The notes: generated by a model not told the origin, from the sequence alone. Counted from the first letter of the stretch, positions 1 to 9,188 are shown. The stretch: 64,000 nt of DNA from UBA12087 sp964370815 (GCA_964370815.1 CAYJKQ010000003.1:235150-299149), one strand, 5' to 3'. Numbers and translations: made by a program.

Positions 1-13
1 ATTGGCATAAAAA

Positions 14-37
14 GGGTTTTAGACGGCTATGAAACCC
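14..37. terminator. Possible bidirectional terminator hairpin
   Basis: GGGTTT (14-19) can pair with AAACCC (32-37). Short A/T runs lie on both sides, so it could end transcription from a gene left of the window. Nothing else gene-like is seen in 1-288 apart from the ribosome binding site of the first gene. Confidence 0.3.
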
Positions 38-288
38 CTATTTTCTGCCCCTTCAGCCACTCCACTGATAGAGTTAATTGGGAATGAGGGTGCATGAGAG
101 AGTGCCGAAAGAGAAGATCCAGGAAACAACGATCAATTTGATCCTGACCAGGCCAAAGCCTAAAAGTATCCCGGACATGAGGACAAGAAAATCTCCCTTA
201 TTGTTCATGCTATCATTCAATTGAATTTTCAAGGAAACCTTCAGGGACTGTGTAGTAACGTAATTATTTTAAGAAAATAGGATGATGA

Positions 289-1314
289 ATGGAATTCAGA
301 TTTATTAATACAATTTCCGAACTTAATGATCTGGCAGATGAATGGAATTCACTTCTTGCAGAAAGCATTACCAATGTGCCCTTTTTAAGGCATGAGTATC
401 TTAGCAGTTGGTGGGAGACATGCGGTGGAGGAGAGTGGGCAAACGCTGAACTTGCCGTGGTAACCGCCCGCCAGGATGGACGATTATCCGGCATTGCACC
501 CTTGTTCCGGACAGTCAACTCAAATGGTGAATCGGTCTTGATGCTTTTGGGAAGTATCGAAATCTCCGACTATCTGGATGTGATCGTCCGGGAACAGGAT
601 CTGGCAGAATTTATGACGGGTTTGCTCGACTTCCTGTCCGAAGAATCACCAGAATCATGGCGCCACCTGGATTGGGTCAACCTGCCTGAGGCTTCAGCAA
701 GCTTGAATGCTCTGCAAATCGCTGCAGAAATACATGATTGGGAATATGAACAGGAGCCTTTTCGCCCTGTTGTCCCTGTGACCTTGATCGGTGATTTTGA
801 CAGCTACCTGGCTGGTATCGACAAAAAACAGCGCCATGAGATCCGACGCAAAATGCGCCGGGCAGCTGAACATGAATTACCGGTAAGTTGGTATATTCTG
901 ACAGACGAGTCCCGCCTGGAGGAGGAACTACAGGATTTTCTCAAGCTCATGGGAAACGACCCGGAGAAAGCTGAATTCTTAAACCCAGCCATGCGCCTGC
1001 AGATGGCAAACACAGCCCGGGCTGCCTGGCGATGTGGTTGGTTGCAATTGGCATTCCTTGAAGTGGATGGACAAAAAGTTGCCGGTTATTTTAACTTTGA
1101 TTACAACGGAAAAATATGGGTGTACAACTCGGGGTTGGATCAGCGCTACCTGGACCTTTCTCCCGGCTGGGTATTACTGGGACACCTGCTGCAGTGGGCA
1201 ACTGAAAATAAGCGCAGTGAGTTTGATTTCATGCGCGGAGATGAGGCTTACAAGATCAAATTCGGGGGTGTGAAGCACTTTGTCATGCGCGTAAAGGTGA
1301 AGCGTATACCTTAA
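289..1314 (+). CDS. GNAT-type acyltransferase, CelD/BcsL-like
   Basis: This 341-residue soluble protein resembles the Acetyltransf_6 (CelD/BcsL, FemAB-like) group, which transfers acyl groups from acyl-CoA or aminoacyl donors to amines or cell-surface sugars. The N-terminal half has the typical pattern of a hydrophobic segment, the FLRHEYLSSWWE region and a central strand around residues 60-75. The C-terminal GNAT half ends with FDFMRGDEAYKIKFGG, a hallmark of the family. The start at 289 has AGGA at 279-282. Two further ATGs (282, 285) lie just upstream but are out of frame or too close to the ribosome binding site. The gene stands alone, converging on the oxidoreductase. The substrate cannot be told from sequence. 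Confidence 0.75.
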   Translation: MEFRFINTISELNDLADEWNSLLAESITNVPFLRHEYLSSWWETCGGGEWANAELAVVTARQDGRLSGIAPLFRTVNSNGESVLMLLGSIEISDYLDVIVREQDLAEFMTGLLDFLSEESPESWRHLDWVNLPEASASLNALQIAAEIHDWEYEQEPFRPVVPVTLIGDFDSYLAGIDKKQRHEIRRKMRRAAEHELPVSWYILTDESRLEEELQDFLKLMGNDPEKAEFLNPAMRLQMANTARAAWRCGWLQLAFLEVDGQKVAGYFNFDYNGKIWVYNSGLDQRYLDLSPGWVLLGHLLQWATENKRSEFDFMRGDEAYKIKFGGVKHFVMRVKVKRIP

Positions 1315-1329
1315 GGCGACAGAACCGGT

Positions 1330-2259
1330 TTATTCCCGGGACTTCCTGTCGGCTATGTGTCCCTCCAAAATTGTGACCAATTCCTGGAGTGAGTAATTGT
1401 GCATGGGATTATCGTTCTCGTCCAGCAGCTTCTCGATCAGTGCATGTATGACCCGGTCACCTTCCCATTTTGTTCCCACAAGATAGCGTAATTTTGGTTT
1501 GTCTGAGAACAAGGCATCGTAAACCGCTTCAGAAACGATGGCGGGGGATGATGGTTTACGATTGGTAGCGGATTCTGGTTGATCTGCTTGAACCTCTTGA
1601 TCACCTTCAGGTTGAGAAAAAACAGCCAGCACCCTGTCGGCTTCTTCTTTGAACGGCTCGGGGGTATTTTGAAAGTGCGCCATCGTTCCAGGCAGGGAGT
1701 TGTCCCCAATATTGGAGACGATCCCGCCGGGTTGAACGATACTGACCCGCACGCCATACGGCTCTAATTCCTGATCCAACGCGACCGTGTAAGCCTCCAG
1801 AGCGTGCTTGGTCATGGTGTAAGGACCATAATATTTCATGGTGATCATACCCCCCTGTGAGCCAATATTCACGATCCTGCCACCGGATTTGACCAGCATG
1901 CCAACAAAGGCATTGGTCATGCGATGCACACCGAAAACATTGATATCAAATATCTTGTACAACTCCGCATCCGACCAGGAAGAAAATGGACCAAGTTCTC
2001 CAATACCGGCATTGTTCACCAAGCCATATAATCCCTTTCCAGCCTGTTCGATCCTTTGGAAGGCAGCCTGAACCTGGTCAGGCTGACGGACATCCAATCG
2101 AATGGGAACTACATTCTTGATCTTCTTTAATTCTGCCAGGTCTGCGTCCTTGCGGGCAGTAGCATAAACGGTATGGCCGCGGTCAGCCAGATATCCTGCC
2201 AGGTGATTGCCAATGCCGGTGCTTGCTCCGGTTATTAAAATTGGGCGGTCTTTTTCCAT
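1330..2259 (-). CDS. Short-chain dehydrogenase/reductase
   Basis: This is a classical SDR oxidoreductase of 309 residues using NAD(P)H. Visible features are the cofactor motif TGASTGIG near the N-terminus, the NNAG motif, the catalytic Ser in NIGSQGG and the YxxxK pair in YTMTKHALEAYT. The C-terminal part, with a linker rich in Glu, Gln and Pro, is longer than in 250-residue SDRs. The ATG at 2259 is preferred, because a TTG at 2277 lies inside the GGAG ribosome binding site. The gene ends 15 bases from the acyltransferase stop, in convergent orientation, and lies 54 bases downstream of the flavin reductase-like gene, so the two may be co-transcribed. The substrate is unknown. Confidence 0.85.
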   Translation of the reverse strand: MEKDRPILITGASTGIGNHLAGYLADRGHTVYATARKDADLAELKKIKNVVPIRLDVRQPDQVQAAFQRIEQAGKGLYGLVNNAGIGELGPFSSWSDAELYKIFDINVFGVHRMTNAFVGMLVKSGGRIVNIGSQGGMITMKYYGPYTMTKHALEAYTVALDQELEPYGVRVSIVQPGGIVSNIGDNSLPGTMAHFQNTPEPFKEEADRVLAVFSQPEGDQEVQADQPESATNRKPSSPAIVSEAVYDALFSDKPKLRYLVGTKWEGDRVIHALIEKLLDENDNPMHNYSLQELVTILEGHIADRKSRE

Positions 2260-2313
2260 TTGTTTTGCTTTCTCCAAAATTGGGAATATTTATCATAAGC
2301 GTTGGAAACCAAC

Positions 2314-2844
2314 TCAGATATGGAAAAGATCTTCTCCATAAATGGATAAGATCTCGCCAAAATACATGCGGTGATAATCTTTGGCTGGATATTTTTTCTC
2401 CAGGCGCGCGTCCAGGAATTTGTCCTTATCCATATCCTCCCAGAATAACTTTCGGCATTCCATGATCAAGTCTGCCTGCTGATAACCCGGAGCTGACACC
2501 ATCGTGGAGGGAATTGGAGTTAAACCCGACTCACTGATCTTGTCTCCATCCCGCCCGGATTTGGTGCCAAGCAATTTCAGTGCAGGGGCATAGGTCTCTG
2601 AAAAAGCACAGACAGTAAAGGTGTCGTATTTCTCCATGAACTGGTAGGTATAGCGCACCGGGCGGACAACCACCTGCACAAAAGGGAGTCCCCACATTAC
2701 GCCCAGGCTGCCCCACCCGACGGTCATGGCGTTAAATTGACCGGTCTGCCAGTCACCGCTGGTAAGCAGCATGCCCTGACCTTCCCAGTTTGCCATGGGT
2801 TTAAAGCTGAAGTTTTCAAAGTTTATTTGTTTACGTGGCATCAT
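2314..2844 (-). CDS. Flavin reductase-like (split-barrel FMN-binding) protein
   Basis: This 176-residue protein resembles the flavin reductase/DIM6-NTAB split-barrel family, which binds FMN and passes electrons from NAD(P)H to flavin or a partner enzyme. The characteristic core is visible: a strand with NAMTVGWGSLGVMWG, then VVVRPVRYTYQF and FTVCAFSE. The start lies at tandem ATG codons (2844 or 2841) downstream of AAAGGAT. It is upstream of, and in the same direction as, the SDR gene. Function beyond flavin-dependent redox is not visible. Confidence 0.8.
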   Translation of the reverse strand: MMPRKQINFENFSFKPMANWEGQGMLLTSGDWQTGQFNAMTVGWGSLGVMWGLPFVQVVVRPVRYTYQFMEKYDTFTVCAFSETYAPALKLLGTKSGRDGDKISESGLTPIPSTMVSAPGYQQADLIMECRKLFWEDMDKDKFLDARLEKKYPAKDYHRMYFGEILSIYGEDLFHI

Positions 2845-2949
2845 TTTATCCTTTTATTTTCCTTGAGTCAGGTTTTGTTGGATTTCACTGCCCAACCGAC
2901 CCGTAAGTAAATCAATTAATGGTTCTCTCGCTCAATAATTGCACAAGGC

Positions 2950-3057
2950 GTAGGTTGGGTAGAGCGTATCCTAGATTGCCATAATCAACAAACAACAGAG
3001 CGCAAAGTACCCGCTGTAGGTCCTGGTTGTTTTTCCCAGGAAAGGGTGAAACCCAAC
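2950..3057 (-). repeat. GTTGGGTT-type intergenic repeat, long form
   Basis: Read on the minus strand this unit starts with GTTGGGTTTCACCC and ends with CTCTACCCAACCTAC. The same order of blocks (TCCTGGGAAAA, CAACCAGGACCTAC, GCGGGTACTT) recurs in the units at 22826-22935 and 23055-23165. The ends form short terminal inverted repeats (GTTGGGT / ACCCAAC). No protein is encoded. Confidence 0.75.
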
Positions 3058-3070
3058 ATTTGAGCATTTC

Positions 3071-3132
3071 GTTGGGTTTCGGGGTAGTAATTCAAAGCCA
3101 TCATTATTCTCGATGCCCCTCAACCCAACCTA
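3071..3132 (+). repeat. GTTGGGTT-type intergenic repeat, short form
   Basis: A 62-base unit starts with GTTGGGTTTCGGGG and ends with CCCCTCAACCCAACCTA. It shares the ends of the long unit next to it but lacks the middle blocks. A similar short unit lies at 22958-23020. The rest of 2845-3157 shows no gene. Confidence 0.65.
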
Positions 3133-3157
3133 AAAAAAAAGACGATCATGTAGTTGA

Positions 3158-4867
3158 TCATGTCTCCATCAAATCGTAAAACAAAGCGGGTTTTTGTCGT
3201 TCCACGACCTGCTCGGCGACTAGCGCAAGACCAAGCAGACCAGCTTCCTGCCAGGCGCGACCAATGGCTTGCATGCCGATCGGCAATCCCTGGGGATTAT
3301 ACCCAACCGGGAAGGAGATGGCTGGCAGCCCGGTCAGGTTGGCCTGGGTGGCAAAACGCATGATCTCGATCACAGTTGTCAGATCGGAGTTGCCATGCGG
3401 GAGAGCATCCTTGGGGATGACCGGGGCAACCAGACCAGTGGAGGGGGTCAGAATCATATCCACATTTTCCATGGCGGCGTTAAAACCAGCGATGAGCCTG
3501 GTGCGAACCCTTTGTGCCTGGACGTAATCACTGGCAGACAACGCACCGGCCAGCGCCAGGTTGGTTCGAACATCCAGACCATGGTCCTGGTGGTGCTCAG
3601 CGTAAGTGGCGCTCATGGATTGGTACATCTCACTCAAGATCGTGACGGAGTGACCCACCCGGGCAGCTTCCAATTCCGGAATGGAAATCTCAACCAAACT
3701 GGCACCCATCTTTTCAAATTCCTTGAGCATACCTTCACAGGCAGAAACCACCTCATCACTGGCATGCCGGAACCAGGGCCAGAAGATGCCAAGGCGCAGG
3801 CTACGCATATTCAATTTGTCCCAGCCTTTCAGGTTGGGGGCTGGTTGGTGCAGCGAATTCGGGTCTTTGAGATCCGGACCAGCCATGACAGCGTATGCCA
3901 GGGCGGTATCCGTGGCGCTGGCTGCCAGCGGACCGAGATGCGCCACACTCCAACACAGTGGAAATGCGCCATGCTCACTGATGCGCCCAAAGGTGGGCTT
4001 CAGCCCAACTGTTCCGCAGAAGGAGGCCGGGATGCGAATGGAACCTCCGCCATCCGCCCCAATGGCAACCGGGCATAAACCCGCTGCCACAGCAGTGCCA
4101 GGTCCGCTTGAACTGCCCCCGGTGAAATGATCCGGGTTGTAAGGGTTGCGCGTGGTGCCGGTATTTGGATTCAATCCGGTCACACCGATGCCAATTTCGT
4201 GCATGTTGGCTTTCCCGATCAACAGGGCACCGGCGGCACGCAACCGTGCCACAGCCGTGGCATCCTCTGTGCAAGGGGATCTTCCCAGGAAGCGGGTACC
4301 CACGGTGGTTGGATAGGGGCGCATGTCCATTTCATCTTTAACTGCCACCGGAACTCCATCAAAAACGCTTAATGGCTTATGCGCTTTTATGCGCTCGGTG
4401 GACAGGCGAGCCTGCTCGAGTACATCCTCACGATCCACGGCGATGATGGCACGCAGGGCAGGCTGGGAAGCATTGCTGGTTTCGATGGCATGCAGGGCAC
4501 GTTTGGCGACGTCCAGGGGAGTCAGACTGCCTTCCCGATAGGCACGCGCATAATCCTGCACACTGGCAAAGTGAAAGCCCGGAGCACGTGGAGCTGGTCT
4601 GGAAGGCCATTCCCGTTCCGGCACTGCCTGATCTTTAAGCGCCAGGGTACCCGTGTAAGTGAGAGGGTTTGTGGTGGGAGCTTCGTCAAATTTCTGCGCA
4701 CGCATCCAGGTGATACCGCTGCTTTTAAACAGGCTGGGGATCAACAAACCGCGCAGGGGACCTTCGATCAGTTTTACGAACAGTTTCAATGCGGCGCCTG
4801 ACAGGTAGGGTAATTTGACCGACTTCAAATCATAGGTATTTGCACGGGGAGGTTGGTGATCCATCAT
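3158..4867 (-). CDS. Amidase (amidase signature family)
   Basis: This 569-residue enzyme hydrolyses an amide bond using the Ser-cisSer-Lys triad of the amidase signature (GatA/FAAH-like) family. The catalytic Lys is in VAVKDE, the bridging Ser is in GGSSSGPG, and the nucleophile region is GADGGGSIRIPASFCG followed by GLKPTFGR. The roughly 100-residue N-terminal extension before the catalytic domain is longer than in GatA, and no gatB or gatC lies nearby, so a stand-alone amidase is more likely than a tRNA amidotransferase subunit. AAGGAGAAA precedes ATG 4867; ATG 4864 is equally possible. The gene is divergent from thrS. Confidence 0.88.
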   Translation of the reverse strand: MMDHQPPRANTYDLKSVKLPYLSGAALKLFVKLIEGPLRGLLIPSLFKSSGITWMRAQKFDEAPTTNPLTYTGTLALKDQAVPEREWPSRPAPRAPGFHFASVQDYARAYREGSLTPLDVAKRALHAIETSNASQPALRAIIAVDREDVLEQARLSTERIKAHKPLSVFDGVPVAVKDEMDMRPYPTTVGTRFLGRSPCTEDATAVARLRAAGALLIGKANMHEIGIGVTGLNPNTGTTRNPYNPDHFTGGSSSGPGTAVAAGLCPVAIGADGGGSIRIPASFCGTVGLKPTFGRISEHGAFPLCWSVAHLGPLAASATDTALAYAVMAGPDLKDPNSLHQPAPNLKGWDKLNMRSLRLGIFWPWFRHASDEVVSACEGMLKEFEKMGASLVEISIPELEAARVGHSVTILSEMYQSMSATYAEHHQDHGLDVRTNLALAGALSASDYVQAQRVRTRLIAGFNAAMENVDMILTPSTGLVAPVIPKDALPHGNSDLTTVIEIMRFATQANLTGLPAISFPVGYNPQGLPIGMQAIGRAWQEAGLLGLALVAEQVVERQKPALFYDLMET

Positions 4868-4976
4868 TTTCTCCTTGGAAGAATAGGGTGGAAACAGGGG
4901 AATATCTTCCTATAGTATAGAGACATCCCGGCCGGACGTCAAGCAAAGGGTGAAGAAGAATAGGGTTTTTTTGTGC

Positions 4977-5004
4977 TTGACAGACCTGCAAAGCAGTATA
5001 TAAT
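4977..5004 (+). promoter_or_regulatory. Promoter of the thrS T-box leader
   Basis: TTGACA (4977-4982) and TATAAT (4999-5004) are separated by 16 bases. Transcription would begin near 5011, just before the T-box stem I sequence. Confidence 0.8.
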
Positions 5005-5011
5005 GACCCTA

Positions 5012-5293
5012 TCAATATAAGATAGCGATGACCGGGACGAGTAAGTGCAACGGCGGCTGACAGGAAGAGCACAGGCCAGAGACTGAGAGCCAGCTTAAGC
5101 AGCCAGCATTGAAAACCCCCCGTGAGCTTGAATCTGAAAACCCTGCGGTAAGTAAGATGAACGGTTGGACCCCGTTAGCAGCCCCAAGGAGATGTCCTGA
5201 ATTGCATAGATCCGACGGCAATTCAGTGACAAATTCGGGTGGAACCACGTGATCGCAATTGCGCTCCCGTCCCGGAAACGGACGGGAGTTTTA
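5012..5293 (+). promoter_or_regulatory. T-box riboswitch leader of thrS
   Basis: The leader controls thrS by sensing uncharged tRNA-Thr. The conserved T-box core GGGTGGAACCACG is at 5237-5249. It is followed by a strong intrinsic terminator: CTCCCGTCC (5264-5272) pairs with GGACGGGAG (5280-5288), then a T run. The stem I start (AGCGATGACCGGGACGAGTAA, from 5024) also has the usual form. The specifier was not resolved: ACC (Thr) triplets lie at 5115-5117 and 5140-5142, the second in a GAAAACC context typical of specifier loops. When uncharged tRNA binds, the antiterminator forms and thrS is transcribed. Confidence 0.92.
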
Positions 5294-5309
5294 TATTTAG
5301 GAGGTAGAA

Positions 5310-7106
5310 ATGGCCGAAAAGATCCAGGAAAGATATGAAGACAGTGACCTGTACCGCATCCGTCACTCAGCAGCCCATGTCATGGCACAAGCCGTGCTTG
5401 AGATGTTCCCCGAGGCAAAATACACCATCGGACCCCCCATCGAGAATGGTTTTTATTATGATTTCGATCTGGAACGCCCCTTAACACCCGATGACTTGAA
5501 AGCCCTGGAAAAACGAATGCGCCAGGTGCTGGCAGGCAAACATGTTTTTGAGAAGAAGGTCATTACTGCAGAGGAGGCACGCCAGATATTTGCGCACCAG
5601 CCTTACAAGCTGGAATTGATCGCAGGCCTGGAAGAAGGCGGATTTGACGAATATGGCAACCCGCTGCAGGAAAAGCCGGACATTTCCATTTATACCCACG
5701 ATAATTTTGTTGACCTGTGCCGGGGACCACACGTGGAAAACACGGGAAAGATCAACCCGGCAGCTGTCAGGCTGATGTCTGTGGCAGGCGCGTACTGGCG
5801 CGGCGATGAAAAGAAACCCATGCTGCAACGCATCTATGGAACCGCCTGGCGTACACCAAATGAACTGGAAGAGTATCTGTGGCAATTGGAAGAAGCCAAG
5901 AAACGTGACCACCGCCGTTTGGGCAAGGAACTGGGACTATTCTTTTTTTCAGATGATGTTGGTCCCGGGTTGCCGCTCTTTACCCCCAAAGGAGAGATGC
6001 TGCGTCACCTGATGGAGTCGTATGTGCGTGACCTGCAAACCCGCTATGGCTACTCCCACGTCTGGACAGGTCACCTGGTCAAGGAAGACCTGTACAAACG
6101 CTCCGGTCACTTTGACAATTATGTGGATTCAATGTTCCCGCCAATGGTGGATGGCAATACCAGTTTCCGGCTGAAACCGATGAACTGCCCCAGCCATATG
6201 ATGCTATACACAGAAATGGGTCGCCATTCCTACCGCGAACTGCCCATGCGCTTCAGCGAATTTGCCACACTTTACCGCTACGAAAAGACCGGCGAATTAA
6301 CCGGTCTGACACGTGTACGCGCTCTGACCCAGGATGATTGCCACATATTTTGCACAGAAGACCAGATCCAGCAGGAGTTCACCCTGGCGCTCAAATTGAT
6401 CCAGGAAGTGCTCGAACGTTACCGCTTTATAGATTACAAAGTGCGCCTGTCCCTGCGCGGGGAAGGCGGAAAATATGTTCAGGATGACGAGAAATGGACG
6501 AAAGCCGAAAACGCCCTGCGCGCCTCCCTGGATGCCAATGACGTGGAATACTTTGAAGCCAGCGGGGAAGCTGCCTTCTACGGTCCCAAAGCCGATTTCC
6601 TGGCCAAGGATGTGCTTGGGAGAGAGTGGCAGCTTTCCACCATCCAGGTGGATTTCATTCAGCCGGCACGCCTGGGTTGCATTTATATTGCAGAAGATGG
6701 CGAAGAACACACCCCCGTGGTCTTGCACCGGGCAGTGACAGGCACCACCGAGCGATTTATGGGTGTCATCATTGAGCATTTTGCAGGTGCTTTCCCGGTC
6801 TGGCTGGCTCCCCAGCAAGTAATGGTCATCCCGATCGCAGACCGGCATATGGATTACTCCGAAAAAGTGACAGAGCAGTTGAAAGCTGCCGGACTGCGGG
6901 TTGAAGTGGATGGGCGTACCGAACGCATGAATTCCAAGATCCGCGATGCCCAGAAACAGAAGATCCCTTACATGCTGGTGATCGGTGACCAGGAAGCAGA
7001 AGCAGGGCAGGTTGCCTTGCGAATGCGCAGTGGAGACAATCCCGGACCCATGTCGATCGCGGATTTTCTTGCCCTGACCCAAAAAGATATCCAGGAAGGA
7101 AATTGA
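5310..7106 (+). CDS. thrS: Threonyl-tRNA synthetase lacking TGS domain
   Basis: This class II synthetase charges tRNA-Thr. The editing domain (about 1-190) has the HSAAH metal/water motif and the CRGPHV segment. The catalytic domain has motif 2 in RYEKTGELTGLTRVRALTQ with the Zn ligand region LKPMNCPSHM, and motif 3 in HRAVTGTTERFMG. The anticodon-binding domain fills the last 100 residues. At 598 residues it is shorter than the usual 640 because the N-terminal TGS domain is absent: the editing domain begins within 20 residues of the start. ATG 5310 follows AGGAGG and no in-frame extension is possible through the terminator. The gene is under T-box control and stands alone. Confidence 0.96.
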   Translation: MAEKIQERYEDSDLYRIRHSAAHVMAQAVLEMFPEAKYTIGPPIENGFYYDFDLERPLTPDDLKALEKRMRQVLAGKHVFEKKVITAEEARQIFAHQPYKLELIAGLEEGGFDEYGNPLQEKPDISIYTHDNFVDLCRGPHVENTGKINPAAVRLMSVAGAYWRGDEKKPMLQRIYGTAWRTPNELEEYLWQLEEAKKRDHRRLGKELGLFFFSDDVGPGLPLFTPKGEMLRHLMESYVRDLQTRYGYSHVWTGHLVKEDLYKRSGHFDNYVDSMFPPMVDGNTSFRLKPMNCPSHMMLYTEMGRHSYRELPMRFSEFATLYRYEKTGELTGLTRVRALTQDDCHIFCTEDQIQQEFTLALKLIQEVLERYRFIDYKVRLSLRGEGGKYVQDDEKWTKAENALRASLDANDVEYFEASGEAAFYGPKADFLAKDVLGREWQLSTIQVDFIQPARLGCIYIAEDGEEHTPVVLHRAVTGTTERFMGVIIEHFAGAFPVWLAPQQVMVIPIADRHMDYSEKVTEQLKAAGLRVEVDGRTERMNSKIRDAQKQKIPYMLVIGDQEAEAGQVALRMRSGDNPGPMSIADFLALTQKDIQEGN

Positions 7107-7135
7107 TCCGGAAGAACCCGATCGTTTCCATCTAA

Positions 7136-7166
7136 AGTCCCACCGGCAGTCTGGTGGGACTTTTTT
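7136..7166 (+). terminator. Intrinsic terminator after thrS
   Basis: AGTCCCACC (7136-7144) pairs with GGTGGGACT (7153-7161), followed by six T. Confidence 0.88.
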
Positions 7167-7203
7167 GCTTTTCAAAGCATTGCTTGATTTCCTTAATTAT
7201 CGC

Positions 7204-7668
7204 TCATTTTGAAGGACCAGGTTGGCTTTTAACACGCTGGATGAATTCCTGCCAGACTGGATAATGACTTCCACTCCAGATCGGGGACATCAGTTCTTCC
7301 GCCCGGGATTCGGTCCATTCCAAATTTCTCAACCCATACAGGGCATAAAAAGCCGTGGCACGAAAGTTAGCAGCGCAATGAATGAGCAATTTACCTGCTG
7401 GAAGGAGGTTGACCAGGTTTTCAAACTTTTCTTAATCTTCTTCGGTAGGGTGGTCCCATACAACAGGAATATGATAATAGTTCATCCCCAGCGCTCGCAC
7501 CAAACCTGCCTCGTCTTCCAATGAATAGCTTTGATCGAGCAACCCCAAATTGATGACCGTGGCAATGCCTTCTTTGGCAGCCGACTCTAATTGCGTGATG
7601 GTTGGTTGTCCGCTGGTTGTGACCTGATCATTGACTTTGAGAGAATTGTAAATATCCTGGATACTCAT
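7204..7668 (-). pseudogene. Tyrosine-phosphatase-like gene with in-frame stop
   Basis: Reading through one TAA codon (7432-7434) gives a 154-codon gene of the small PTP/beta-lactamase-hydrolase-like phosphatase group. The first part (7668-7435) has TTSGQPTITQLESAAKEG and HIPVVWDHPTEED; the second part, in the same frame, carries the catalytic signature HCAANFRATAF (HCxxxxR). The Cys and Arg of the active site are therefore beyond the stop. It is a single nonsense change, not a frameshift; for example TTA (Leu) to TAA would do it. Either the gene is decaying, the site is a sequencing error, or the short product is non-catalytic. Confidence 0.75.
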
Positions 7669-7877
7669 AATTAATATTAATCTCCTTGATCCTATAGCAA
7701 GCCTTTTTGAACCTGCACAGTTTTTTAGGCTGATGTTAATAATATCTTAATTTCGTATCTCCTTAAATAAAAGGCTGTCTGTTTTTTTCTTGATAACCTC
7801 CTTCTTCGCAGGTTACTGATGACAAATTATTCCATTGTTTGCCCCCTGGATCAATTATTCAGCCATCCACCCCGTCC

Positions 7878-7907
7878 TTGACGCTCTTTGATTGCAGATG
7901 GTAAGAT
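7878..7907 (+). promoter_or_regulatory. Promoter for TPR gene pair
   Basis: TTGACG (7878-7883) and TAAGAT (7902-7907) are separated by 18 bases. The predicted start of transcription falls at or next to the ATG at 7914, suggesting a leaderless message. The rest of 7669-7877 shows no gene. Confidence 0.55.
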
Positions 7908-7913
7908 GAAGTC

Positions 7914-9188
7914 ATGTATCTAAAAGGCTCAAAATGGAGTATGAACAAGAAGCGCAAGCAGTTCCATCCTTTCCGCATCCTGTTCCTGCTAATCCTGATC
8001 GCAATTGCGGTCTATTTTAACCAGGTGGTTGTTCCCACCATGCCAACACCTTTTGTGGCAACCCCGACAGCCACACGCCTGCCAGAGTCCTACCTGAGCG
8101 AGGCGGAAGGCTTGTTTAACGATGGAAAATTAATTCCAGCGATCGCCGTCTACCAGGAAGCCATCAAGGTTCAACCCAATAATCCGGTTGTCTATCTGTC
8201 CCTGGCACGCGTCCAGATCTTTGCCGGGCAATATCAGGAGGCGCTGGAAAATGCAGAAAATGCGTTGCTGCTGTCCACCAACAGCTCAATGGCCTATGCC
8301 ATACGCGGCTGGGCATTGACCAGGCTGGGTGATACAGCGCTGGCCGAGGTGGCTATCAAGAAAGCTATTGAAATTGATCCCAATAATGGTCAGGCACACG
8401 CCTATTACGCTGAACTGTTGGGAGAAATGTACCTGGCCAACACAGGACCATTTGGCGCGATCGACCTTGCCATCGAAGAATCCCGGGTAGCTACTTCGCT
8501 AACCCCCAATTCCATGGAAGCCAATTACGCACGCGGCTATATTCTGGAGATAACAGATAACCGTGAGCAGGCTGTACAATCCTACCTGGCGGCAATCAAC
8601 ATCAATCCGAACATCCCTGAATTCCACCTGGCTCTGGGACGCACCTACAAGGTGTTGGGAGCGATCGGAAACGCCATCGATGAATATACACTGGCCAATA
8701 CGCTAAATCCATCCGACCCCATCCCAGATCTGTATACTTCACGCGCCTATGCAACCATAGGAGATTTCGCCAAAGCAATACAATCGGCTGAGCTGGCTGT
8801 CAGCAATGCCCCCACAGATGCTTATATGATCGGCAACCTGGGATTGATGCTCTATCGCAACTTTGAATGGCCGACAGCCATCATCCAATTTTCACTGGCT
8901 ATCAATGGCGGCAGCAACGAGGATGGACAGGTGATCGAACCAGTGATCCTGACCGGGGATGACTTGTATATCACACAATATTATTATTCTTATGCGCTTG
9001 TTTTGGCAAATTCCAATCGTTGCAGCGAGGTGATCCCGGTTGCCCAAGCCATCCTGGATAAAGTGCTCAATGATGCGGATGCAATTTACAATGCCAATGA
9101 AGCCTTGAGGATCTGTGCCATCAGCTTGTTGACACCCTCTCCAAGCGCTGCACCGATCCTAACACCTCAAGCCACCCCAACACCATGA
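7914..9188 (+). CDS. Membrane-anchored TPR protein
   Basis: This 424-residue protein has one N-terminal membrane helix (FRILFLLILIAIAVYF, about residues 22-37), a Pro/Thr-rich stretch, then several tetratricopeptide repeats (for example AIAVYQEAIKVQPNNPVVYL, ALAEVAIKKAIEIDPNNGQA) and a Pro/Thr-rich tail. TPR arrays mediate protein-protein contacts; here they should face outside. The start at 7914 fits a leaderless message; ATG 7941 (after TGGAG) is an alternative. It overlaps the next gene by four bases (ATGA) and the two are paralogous in layout, so they probably act together. No specific function can be named. Confidence 0.8.
   Translation: MYLKGSKWSMNKKRKQFHPFRILFLLILIAIAVYFNQVVVPTMPTPFVATPTATRLPESYLSEAEGLFNDGKLIPAIAVYQEAIKVQPNNPVVYLSLARVQIFAGQYQEALENAENALLLSTNSSMAYAIRGWALTRLGDTALAEVAIKKAIEIDPNNGQAHAYYAELLGEMYLANTGPFGAIDLAIEESRVATSLTPNSMEANYARGYILEITDNREQAVQSYLAAININPNIPEFHLALGRTYKVLGAIGNAIDEYTLANTLNPSDPIPDLYTSRAYATIGDFAKAIQSAELAVSNAPTDAYMIGNLGLMLYRNFEWPTAIIQFSLAINGGSNEDGQVIEPVILTGDDLYITQYYYSYALVLANSNRCSEVIPVAQAILDKVLNDADAIYNANEALRICAISLLTPSPSAAPILTPQATPTP

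Noticed and set aside
3269..4078. Plus-strand frame of 269 codons opposite the amidase gene
   Set aside because: The amidase has all catalytic motifs; the antisense frame shows no domain.
6297..7175. Minus-strand frame of 292 codons opposite thrS
   Set aside because: It is a shadow of the conserved thrS coding strand.
7432..7434. Recoding of the phosphatase stop as selenocysteine or pyrrolysine
   Set aside because: The codon is TAA, which neither system uses.
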